Notes under the pieces: model-generated
What the model saw: only the letters and a program-made list of their open reading frames with translations
What the model was told of the DNA's origin: nothing
The model's database searches: none
Made by a program: the position numbers and the translations under genes
Part shown: positions 1 through 5,183 of the stretch, piece after piece
Position numbering within the stretch: position 1 is the first letter of the stretch
How the letters are laid out: each line of letters starts with the position of its first letter
Origin: JAHCHL01 sp964546835
GTDB taxonomy: Bacteria > Armatimonadota > Fimbriimonadia > Fimbriimonadales > ATM1
Length of the DNA stretch: 14,980 bases
Direction of reading: 5' to 3'
Assembly: GCA_964546835.1 (NCBI GenBank)
Contig: CAZJKW010000042.1
Coordinates: forward strand, 1 to 14,980

Positions 1-157
1 GCGTGCCGGATTGAATTTGGATGCTGATTACCGCCATTCTTCCGTCGGTCATGACTTCACCACTAAAATGACAAGGACCGGCGACAATTGAACAAGTTCT
101 TGATTCGAAATAAGTACCAGTGATTGCAAGAGACGCTGACAACACGGCAGTTACCAT
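1..157 (-). CDS. Partial small protein, possibly DUF1326-like (3' end outside window)
   Basis: An open frame on the minus strand starts at ATG 157-155 and runs without a stop off the left edge, giving 52 residues. It begins with a short hydrophobic stretch (MVTAVLSASLAITGTYFE) and continues with ESRTCS, AGPCHFSGE and a GR-containing segment. From memory this Cys-rich layout (ESRTC, then AGxCH, then GE and GR) resembles secreted or exported proteins annotated as DUF1326, but I could not search it. The frame is open upstream only to a TGA at 181-179 with no other start codon, so ATG 157 is the probable start. The ribosome site is weak (GGA about 5 bases upstream). The gene lies 21 bases after the PafA/Dop-like gene on the same strand, so the two are probably co-transcribed. 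Function unknown. Confidence 0.5.
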   Translation of the reverse strand, partial: MVTAVLSASLAITGTYFESRTCSIVAGPCHFSGEVMTDGRMAVISIQIQSGT

Positions 158-178
158 GAATCCATTATACGTCTGTTT

Positions 179-1642
179 TCAGGAATTTTGAACAAACTGC
201 GAATAATTGTTAAATGGGTCTGAAAGTTCGATTGCTGTCTGTCTGTCAAGATAAACCGCGTCCCAGTCAATCCAGTAACTCGTATTTTTCATTTTGATTA
301 AATCGCGAACCAAATGGGCTCGAGCAAACGCTCTGGTGTTGTTTGGAGGATCCGTCATTGCATCCAAAATTGTTGGTTCGGAAATCAGGCGATCTGCCTG
401 ATTCATTAACCGAAGGGAATGAAACAAGGACTTGGAAGGGTCAATGTTATGATATTCAAGGTCAACCGAATGCAATGAATCATCATTCCAGTCGGTTTGA
501 CATTGTTCAATGTACTGATCGAGGATTTTTTTCTTGGCTACCCAGTCCAGTTTGTTTGACAATTTCAAGGGGTCAATTGCAAGTTGGTTTATCGTTTCAT
601 CCCAGTTTCTCAAAATCCAGTCCGTTTCCGGGTCCCTGCCTTTAAAACGATTGGCCAATGAAAGGTATTCGCGATGAAGGTCAATTGCAGACATTGTCGA
701 CCCATCTTGCAATGTCACTAACCATTTGTATGAATTGTCCCGACTGACAGATTTTAGAGCAGCGATTGGGTCAAGGAGGCGAAATTTTGTGGGCAACAAA
801 TCGTTTTCGATAAGGTCAAGCAATAGACATGTAGTGCCGATTTTTAATGCGTAGGCAAATTCCATTTGGTTTGGCTCACCAAAAAGCATGTGCAGCCGAG
901 TGTGAGTCCCGTACGAATAGAAAGTCTCCCACTTTGGATTGATTAGTGCTCGATTGAATCTGACTCGGCTTGCAATGACCTTGATGATGTGATCAGCCCG
1001 CTGGCTCAGCTGATAATTGACAGAATGGTCCGGATCTACGCCGTAAACGTTTGAAACCCAAATATAGTCTATTGGATTTTGAGTTATATCTTGGACGTTT
1101 GGTTTTTTCCCGCCAAAACTCAGTAAATGACCGCCCACGCGACCTGTGCCAGCATAAATTTGCCGTGTTACCAAAAACGGACAAAGATCAAGCACGGAAT
1201 CGTTTAGGAAGCGATCATCGGCGATGACCATGTAGTTTTCGTGACAACCGAAAGTGTGACCGCCAAAGTGGTCAACGCTGTTATTGTAAAAATTGACTTC
1301 GTTTTCTAACTCAAGTTCTTTAACGGCTTGAACGATAATTCTCTGCCCGGCCCGGTCACATGCAATTAGGTCAAAAATAGACTTACATTCCGGAGTTGCG
1401 TACTCTTCATGCGAGCCAACGGCATCAACGTACAACCTGCCTCCATTTATTAAGAAGCCGCCTGAAAAAGCAGGTTCAAAGGCCTCGTCGCGAGGGTGGA
1501 CGTCAAGCAGACCGAGTTTTTGGGTCAAAAAAACATGGTCTTTCACCAATTCGACGGCTGTTTCATAGGTGAATTCATCGGTATCTACCAGACAACCGAA
1601 TTCCGTTTCGACACCGAAAATTCGATTTAGGCCGCGCTCCAT
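179..1642 (-). CDS. Pup-ligase/depupylase superfamily protein (PafA/Dop-like)
   Basis: A 487-residue member of the carboxylate-amine ligase family that includes PafA (joins the prokaryotic ubiquitin-like protein Pup to lysines) and Dop (deamidates Pup and removes it). Visible hallmarks are GVETEFG (10-16) with the metal-binding glutamates, NGGRLYVDAVGSHEEYATPEC (66-86) with the catalytic-type Asp73, CDRAGQ (95-100), YNNSVD and YGCHENY-like FGCHENY (119-137), PFLVTRQ (155-161), YQLSQRADHI (210-219), TRLHMLFG (248-255), LKIGTTCLLLDLIE (266-279) and a C-terminal DPPNNTRAFAR (431-441). VGSHEEYAT is closer to PafA, GRVG and the 487-residue length closer to Dop (452 and 499 residues are usual in Mycobacterium), so ligase versus depupylase cannot be settled. 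Oddities: about 20 extra residues lie between GRVG and YQLSQRAD, and the usual NTRDEPHAD segment reads NPKWETFY. No Pup, proteasome or ATPase gene is in the window. The start ATG is preceded by TAGAAT at 7 bases, suggesting a leaderless message. Confidence 0.85.
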   Translation of the reverse strand: MERGLNRIFGVETEFGCLVDTDEFTYETAVELVKDHVFLTQKLGLLDVHPRDEAFEPAFSGGFLINGGRLYVDAVGSHEEYATPECKSIFDLIACDRAGQRIIVQAVKELELENEVNFYNNSVDHFGGHTFGCHENYMVIADDRFLNDSVLDLCPFLVTRQIYAGTGRVGGHLLSFGGKKPNVQDITQNPIDYIWVSNVYGVDPDHSVNYQLSQRADHIIKVIASRVRFNRALINPKWETFYSYGTHTRLHMLFGEPNQMEFAYALKIGTTCLLLDLIENDLLPTKFRLLDPIAALKSVSRDNSYKWLVTLQDGSTMSAIDLHREYLSLANRFKGRDPETDWILRNWDETINQLAIDPLKLSNKLDWVAKKKILDQYIEQCQTDWNDDSLHSVDLEYHNIDPSKSLFHSLRLMNQADRLISEPTILDAMTDPPNNTRAFARAHLVRDLIKMKNTSYWIDWDAVYLDRQTAIELSDPFNNYSQFVQNS

Positions 1643-1649
1643 TAACGCT

Positions 1650-1655
1650 ATTCTA
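1650..1655 (-). promoter_or_regulatory. Leaderless-type -10 element for the PafA/Dop-like gene
   Basis: On the minus strand the hexamer TAGAAT (TANNNT class) ends exactly 7 bases before the ATG at 1642-1640. That places the transcription start at or next to the A of the ATG. There is no Shine-Dalgarno sequence between them. No convincing -35 element was seen. Inferred from sequence alone. Confidence 0.5.
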
Positions 1656-1667
1656 CGCTGTTGAAAG

Positions 1668-1673
1668 TAGAAT
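1668..1673 (+). promoter_or_regulatory. Leaderless-type -10 element for the membrane glycosyltransferase gene
   Basis: TAGAAT lies exactly 7 bases before the GTG start at 1681, the same hexamer and spacing as the minus-strand element. The predicted transcription start coincides with the GTG. This also supports GTG 1681 over the in-frame ATG at 1702, which has no Shine-Dalgarno sequence. Confidence 0.5.
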
Positions 1674-1680
1674 CATTATC

Positions 1681-3243
1681 GTGACTCGATTTCAGCCAAA
1701 AATGCTCTGGTTTTTGGCTTTGTTACCTTTAGTTGGCTTTTGGACCTACGGACTATTCGACTTAGATGAGGGCATCTACGCTGCTTCTTTGCGGGAAATG
1801 ATTGAACGCAACGACTGGGTTTCGATTACATATGGCGGTGCACCATTTTTTGAAAAGCCGATTTTGATTTATTGGTTGAGTCGAATTTTTTTGGTACTTG
1901 GTTTGCCTGATTCTCTTGCCTTGAGATTGCCTTCTATACTTGCGGCAATTGGAACCTATTGGATAGTTTTTCGCTTTGTTAAGCCACGATTTGGAGTTGA
2001 AAAAGCTTACCATTCGGTGATGGTTTTGGCCCTTTCGCCTTTAGTGGTCGTGATGGCCAGAATGTTTACACCAGATTCTCTTTTGATGTTCTTCTTGACT
2101 GGCTCTTATCTGTTCTTTTGGGAATCTCTTAAGAAGGGAATTAGGTACCGAGTCCTGTCTCTTTTATTTCTTGGTTTTGCAGTTTTGGCGAAAGGTCCTT
2201 ATCCTGTAGTTGTATTCCTGTTATTAGTTTTGTTAGTTGCAATTACCATGCCGGATCGAAGGAGAATGTTGCGAGAAGGTTGGGGCTTTTCCATCTTGGG
2301 GTTTCTTTTGGTGATTGCAAGTTGGTACTTGCCAGTGTATTTGATTAATGGGGAAGCATTTTTTAAAGAGTTCATTGTTTACCAAAACTTAGGGAGATTT
2401 TTTGGAGGAGACACTGCCCACTTGGGACCTGTATTCTCCTATATTCCCGTGTTGGTTTTGGCGACAATGCCGTTTCTATTTGTCGTCATCAGAAGTTTTA
2501 GGAATCGTCATGTTTCTGACCTCCAGAAGTTTTTATGGTGGTGGGTGATATTGATTTTTCTTCTATTCAGTTTGTCCGGTACAAAACTGCCACACTATGT
2601 TTTGCCGATCTTGCCGCCGATTGCGATTCTGTTTGGTATCGAATTGACTGAAATGTCGGAAAGAATGCGTTGGGGGCCGAGAATCTATGGATTTCTTCTT
2701 GGATTTGGAATGATTGGAATTGGACTTTCTACTCCCGGATTGCCAGTAGACTTTTTTTTAATTGGCATCGTAACGACACTAATTTTGTGTTTCCTAACCT
2801 TTTCAGACGGAATTGGACCCATTCGAAATCCTTCTTTTAGTAGTCACGCCATTTCCGTTGCGGCTGCAATCATTTGTCCGATTGCTTTGATTGGTATTCC
2901 GCAATACTGGAATCAGACCCATGGTGATGTTAAGCGAATTGCAATCGAATTGAAGGGGAAGAACAAACCGATTTTTGAATACCGCAACGATGGAATGTCT
3001 GAAAAAATGGTGACATCACAACCCAGTTTTCAATGGTATTTGGGTGCTTCCACCGATTCAGGCAACTTTTTAGACCAACTTTATGAGGCATCTTCAGAGC
3101 AGATTCTGGTGATTAGTCGAAGGAACCGATTAGGCGGTTGGCAATTGAAAGCGTTAAAATTAGCCGGGATTGAGTTGACTTTGAATCAGGTGGTGGGTGA
3201 ATTCCAAATTTATTCTTCAGTCCGAGATGTAGACACCAAGTAA
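1681..3243 (+). CDS. Multi-pass membrane glycosyltransferase, ArnT/PMT-2 type
   Basis: A 520-residue integral membrane protein of the GT-C fold group that moves a sugar from a polyprenyl-phosphate donor to an acceptor on the outer face of the membrane. The first hydrophobic helix (about 8-26) is followed by FDLDEGIYAASLREM (26-40), whose Asp29-Glu30 pair matches the acidic DE motif of this family, then a short loop with FFEKPILIYWL (56-66), the equivalent of the EKPPxxYW motif in ArnT. A further series of hydrophobic helices extends to about residue 415, followed by a soluble C-terminal domain of about 100 residues. Length is close to that of ArnT-type enzymes (about 550). The acceptor (lipid A, another glycolipid or a protein) cannot be read from the sequence. 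Start is GTG, chosen because of the -10 element 7 bases upstream. It is transcribed toward the dcw cluster but separated from it by about 245 bases, and no clear terminator was seen. Confidence 0.8.
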   Translation: MTRFQPKMLWFLALLPLVGFWTYGLFDLDEGIYAASLREMIERNDWVSITYGGAPFFEKPILIYWLSRIFLVLGLPDSLALRLPSILAAIGTYWIVFRFVKPRFGVEKAYHSVMVLALSPLVVVMARMFTPDSLLMFFLTGSYLFFWESLKKGIRYRVLSLLFLGFAVLAKGPYPVVVFLLLVLLVAITMPDRRRMLREGWGFSILGFLLVIASWYLPVYLINGEAFFKEFIVYQNLGRFFGGDTAHLGPVFSYIPVLVLATMPFLFVVIRSFRNRHVSDLQKFLWWWVILIFLLFSLSGTKLPHYVLPILPPIAILFGIELTEMSERMRWGPRIYGFLLGFGMIGIGLSTPGLPVDFFLIGIVTTLILCFLTFSDGIGPIRNPSFSSHAISVAAAIICPIALIGIPQYWNQTHGDVKRIAIELKGKNKPIFEYRNDGMSEKMVTSQPSFQWYLGASTDSGNFLDQLYEASSEQILVISRRNRLGGWQLKALKLAGIELTLNQVVGEFQIYSSVRDVDTK

Positions 3244-3301
3244 AAATAACGGCATAAATAGTATAACTTCGTCTACTTCCGGTCGTTTTTTCCCAATTTT
3301 G

Positions 3302-3336
3302 TGGGCATTAATGGTCCAAATTTCCAAAAATTCCCA
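3302..3336. promoter_or_regulatory. Candidate MraZ operator: four boxes with 10-bp phasing
   Basis: TGGGC (3302-3306), TGGTC (3312-3316), TTCCA (3322-3326) and TCCCA (3332-3336) are each separated by exactly five bases. The last two are reverse complements of TGGAA and TGGGA, so the array is a mirror image centred on 3319. MraZ is known in Escherichia coli to bind TGGGN repeats with five-base spacers upstream of its own gene. Two of the four boxes are perfect TGGGN and two are degenerate. Location 150 bases before mraZ fits autoregulation. Confidence 0.5.
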
Positions 3337-3337
3337 A

Positions 3338-3343
3338 TATCAT
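3338..3343 (+). promoter_or_regulatory. Possible -10 element of the dcw operon promoter
   Basis: TATCAT differs from TATAAT at one base and lies immediately after the candidate MraZ boxes, which would then cover the -35 to -10 interval. A start near 3350 would begin the transcript at the first hairpin. No good -35 element is visible, and TAGTAT at 3259-3264 is an alternative. Confidence 0.3.
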
Positions 3344-3350
3344 GGTGACA

Positions 3351-3443
3351 GGTTCCACGGACGGAACCGTTTGGGCACAAGTGAGGGCTGGGCGCTCTCG
3401 CGAGTTTCGGAAGGTCGGCCTGCAGGGAAGTAGTCCGGCCTTC
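3351..3443 (+). ncRNA. GC-rich structured 5' leader before mraZ (three predicted hairpins)
   Basis: This stretch contrasts in composition with its AT-rich surroundings: 64 of 100 bases from 3341 to 3440 are G or C by hand count. Three hairpins can be drawn in a row. The first is GGTTCC (3351-3356) with GGAACC (3363-3368), loop of 6. The second is 3381-3388 with 3394-3401, eight pairs including two G-U, loop TGGGC. The third is GAAGGTCGG (3410-3418) with CCGGCCTTC (3435-3443), nine pairs with one G-U and a 16-base loop. No open reading frame on either strand looks real here. It could be a cis-acting leader of the dcw operon. The actinobacterial mraW RNA motif is a known leader in the same position, but I could not test similarity. 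No rho-independent terminator (no T-run) follows the hairpins. Confidence 0.4.
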
Positions 3444-3480
3444 ATCATCTAAAGGTACCAGAATGGAGTTTGGGCATATC

Positions 3481-3484
3481 GGAG
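3481..3484 (+). promoter_or_regulatory. Ribosome binding site deciding the mraZ start
   Basis: GGAG is followed by five bases and the ATG at 3490. A second ATG at 3463 in the same frame also has a purine-rich AAAGG seven bases upstream, so both starts may be used, but the downstream one gives the normal MraZ amino terminus. Confidence 0.55.
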
Positions 3485-3489
3485 TTAGC

Positions 3490-3948
3490 ATGGAGAGGTT
3501 GCAAAGGCAACTTCTTGGCACCGAAGATTGCTCGATTGATGATAAGGGTCGTATCCGGGTTTCAAAAAAGAAGCAGTCTTCGCTTGGAGACAATTTTGTT
3601 TTGTCTCTTAAAGACAATGGAATTCTTGCCGCATATCCGTTGGACGTTTGGAACGAAAAAGTAACGGAAATTTATGAATTGCCCCATTCAAGTGAAGAAA
3701 GGGAGCGACGAAGTCGCTTGCTTGGGTCGTTTGCAGAAGGGGAAATTAGTTGTGACCCGCAGGGAAGATTTGTTGTGCCGTTTCGATTAAGAAAGGTCAG
3801 TGGACTAGAGAAAGCCGCTGATATAACGCTTGTCGGCTGTTTGGACCACATTGAAATTTGGGATCGGTCAGATTTTGAGAAAAACGGTGACCGCCGCGCA
3901 GAAATTGCAAAGAAACGAAGGAAATCCATTGAGGAGGGAATCGAATAG
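3490..3948 (+). CDS. mraZ: MraZ, transcriptional regulator of the dcw cluster
   Basis: A 152-residue protein (161 if the ATG at 3463 is used) with the two SpoVT/AbrB-like half-domains of MraZ. The first contains IDDKGRIRVS (16-25) and the second CDPQGRFVVPFRLR (88-101), each with the DxxGR signature; LDHIEIWDRSDFE (118-130) matches the end of the second repeat. MraZ forms a ring-shaped oligomer that binds repeats upstream of its own gene and usually represses the dcw operon. The first half-domain is divergent: VSKKKQ replaces the usual VPxKxR. A lysine/arginine-rich tail (135-145) follows. The start at 3490 was chosen for its GGAG site and because families of about 140-150 residues begin close to the first DxxGR motif. 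It leads the cluster, with three bases between its TAG stop and the rsmH start, and candidate MraZ boxes lie upstream. Confidence 0.85.
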   Translation: MERLQRQLLGTEDCSIDDKGRIRVSKKKQSSLGDNFVLSLKDNGILAAYPLDVWNEKVTEIYELPHSSEERERRSRLLGSFAEGEISCDPQGRFVVPFRLRKVSGLEKAADITLVGCLDHIEIWDRSDFEKNGDRRAEIAKKRRKSIEEGIE

Positions 3949-3951
3949 AGG

Positions 3952-4845
3952 ATGAAGCGCCACCAACCGGTGATGCTGGAAGAAGTTATCAGCCTTTTGA
4001 AGATTGAAAAAAACGCAGTGATTGTTGACGGAACCATAGGGCATGCGGGACACGCCGAAAAGTTGCTTGAATTAGCCGGCGCTTCGGGTGAACTGTATGG
4101 GTTTGATTGGGACGAGCGGATGCTTGAAACTTCCAAAGAAAACCTTAAATCAGTTCCCGGCAAAAAGTACTTCATTCATGCGGATTATCGTGAGATTCCA
4201 AACCAGCTGAATTGCGAAGCAGACGCAGTTTTTCTGGACTTGGGTGTTAACTGGGAGCATTTTGAAGACAGGTCAAGAGGATTTTCGTTTTCACATGATG
4301 CGGCATTGGACATGCGAATGGATGTATCTACAAAAGAAACCGCAGCAGCATGGCTAAACCGCGCTTCAGAAGGCGAGATAGCATTAGCGTTACGCGAGTA
4401 TGGTGGCGAAAGACACGCCGGGCTTATCGCAAGACAGATTGTAAAAATGAGAAAAGAAGGACGGATGAAACGGACTTCTGAATTAGTTGAAGCCGCAACG
4501 AACGCAGTACCGCCGAGATTGCGGGAGAAAAGAATTCATCCCGCAACCAGAACTTTTCAAGCGGTTAGGATTGTGATTAATCGGGAATTGGAAGACTTAG
4601 AAGAAGCGGTTTCCAATCTCGCATTAAAATTGAAACCGAAAGGACGGATGGCTGTTTTGTCCTACCACTCTGGCGAGGACCGAGCCGTAAAAAATGCTTT
4701 TAGAAACCTTAGCAAAGAAAAGGGATTTTCATTGTTAACGAAATCACCAATGACTCCAACTGCACACGAGACTGGAGTTAATCCCAGTAGTCGAAGTGCA
4801 AAATTGAGAGCGATAAGCAGAAATTCCATGGAGGAAAAATCATGA
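3952..4845 (+). CDS. rsmH: 16S rRNA (cytosine1402-N4)-methyltransferase RsmH (MraW)
   Basis: A 297-residue S-adenosylmethionine-dependent enzyme that methylates N4 of C1402 in the 16S rRNA decoding centre. Family motifs in order are HQPVMLEE (4-11), the AdoMet loop VDGTIGHAGHA (25-35), FDWDERML (51-58), AVFLDLGVN (92-100), RGFSFSHDAALDMRMD (109-124), REYGGERHA (148-156), RIHPATRTFQAVRIVINREL (194-213), LSYHSGEDR (236-244) and NPSSRSAKLRA (277-287). Length is normal (about 300). Small departures are DLGVN for DLGVS, SYHSGEDR for SYHSLEDR and NPSSRSAK for NPRSRSAK. It sits second in the cluster as usual. Its start lies 3 bases after the mraZ stop. A GGAGGG stretch about 14 bases upstream and AGAGG directly before the ATG are both imperfect ribosome sites, so coupling with mraZ is likely. 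Its stop overlaps the next gene as ATGA. Confidence 0.95.
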   Translation: MKRHQPVMLEEVISLLKIEKNAVIVDGTIGHAGHAEKLLELAGASGELYGFDWDERMLETSKENLKSVPGKKYFIHADYREIPNQLNCEADAVFLDLGVNWEHFEDRSRGFSFSHDAALDMRMDVSTKETAAAWLNRASEGEIALALREYGGERHAGLIARQIVKMRKEGRMKRTSELVEAATNAVPPRLREKRIHPATRTFQAVRIVINRELEDLEEAVSNLALKLKPKGRMAVLSYHSGEDRAVKNAFRNLSKEKGFSLLTKSPMTPTAHETGVNPSSRSAKLRAISRNSMEEKS

Positions 4846-5183
4846 GTGCAGTAGCATTTCCAGGACCCGTTGTAAGAAGAAAAATCAAAGCAATTCCCAA
4901 GCGTCGCGGATTATCTATCGGAAAGGTTGCAAGCTTCTTCGCTTTTGTTGTTTTCTTGGCTGTGTTACTAAAGGTAGGCATGACATTTTTCGGATTCATG
5001 TTGATTGAAGAAGCACGACGTTCGGCAAGTGAGTCAATGTATCGAGCAAAATTAGCAGAAAGTTCGGCAATCGAACTACGGAGAGAAATTGAAGAATTGA
5101 GGAGCGAAGAAAAAATTGTAAGGTGGGCGTCAATCAACAACTTCCAACCCGCATTTTCCGCAGTTCATGAAAGCGCAAATTGA
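4842..5183 (+). CDS. ftsL: FtsL-like divisome membrane protein
   Basis: A 113-residue bitopic protein in the position where ftsL is found in dcw clusters. A basic cytoplasmic tail (VRRKIKAIPKRR, 11-22) is followed by one hydrophobic segment (about 29-53) and an extracytoplasmic, Glu/Arg-rich heptad-like stretch (about 56-92, including IELRREIEELRSEEKI) that should form a coiled coil. FtsL pairs with FtsB/DivIC through such a coiled coil and activates the FtsW-FtsI synthase pair. Sequence identity in this family is poor, so the name rests on topology, size and context rather than motifs. The start is firm: GGAGG at 4830-4834 lies seven bases before the ATG, which overlaps the rsmH stop as ATGA. 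Its 3' end overlaps ftsI by 17 bases. Confidence 0.75.
   Translation: MSAVAFPGPVVRRKIKAIPKRRGLSIGKVASFFAFVVFLAVLLKVGMTFFGFMLIEEARRSASESMYRAKLAESSAIELRREIEELRSEEKIVRWASINNFQPAFSAVHESAN

Larger units (their letters stand above)
1650..1673. repeat. Inverted repeat formed by two back-to-back -10 elements
   Basis: ATTCTAC (1650-1656) and GTAGAAT (1667-1673) are perfect reverse complements separated by 10 bases, filling most of the 38-base gap between divergent genes. Each arm contains the -10 hexamer of one gene. The repeat could be simply the result of two promoters facing away from each other, or a regulator-binding palindrome. Confidence 0.6.

Noticed and set aside
343..645. Open frame of about 100 codons on the plus strand
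   Set aside because: It lies wholly inside the well-supported PafA/Dop-like gene on the other strand, has no recognisable motif and no ribosome site.
3244..3300. Possible terminator after the membrane glycosyltransferase gene
   Set aside because: No stem of useful length followed by a T-run was found; the T-run at 3286-3291 is not preceded by a hairpin.
3397..3426. Short palindromes CTCGCGAG and CCTGCAGG
   Set aside because: Eight-base palindromes are expected by chance in GC-rich sequence, and the longer hairpins of the leader explain the region better.
3410..3443. GGGAAGTAGTCCGG resembles the P4 core (GAGGAAAGUCC) of RNase P RNA
   Set aside because: Only a short resemblance with extra bases; fewer than 50 bases remain before mraZ, far too little for the rest of RNase P RNA, and the second P4 half was not seen.
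3273..3617. Minus-strand open frame of 114 codons across the mraZ leader
   Set aside because: It overlaps the mraZ start and the hairpin leader, has low-complexity composition typical of an antisense shadow, and no recognisable domain.
3672..4175. Minus-strand open frame of 167 codons
   Set aside because: Ser/Pro-rich shadow of mraZ and rsmH, both of which are confirmed by family motifs.
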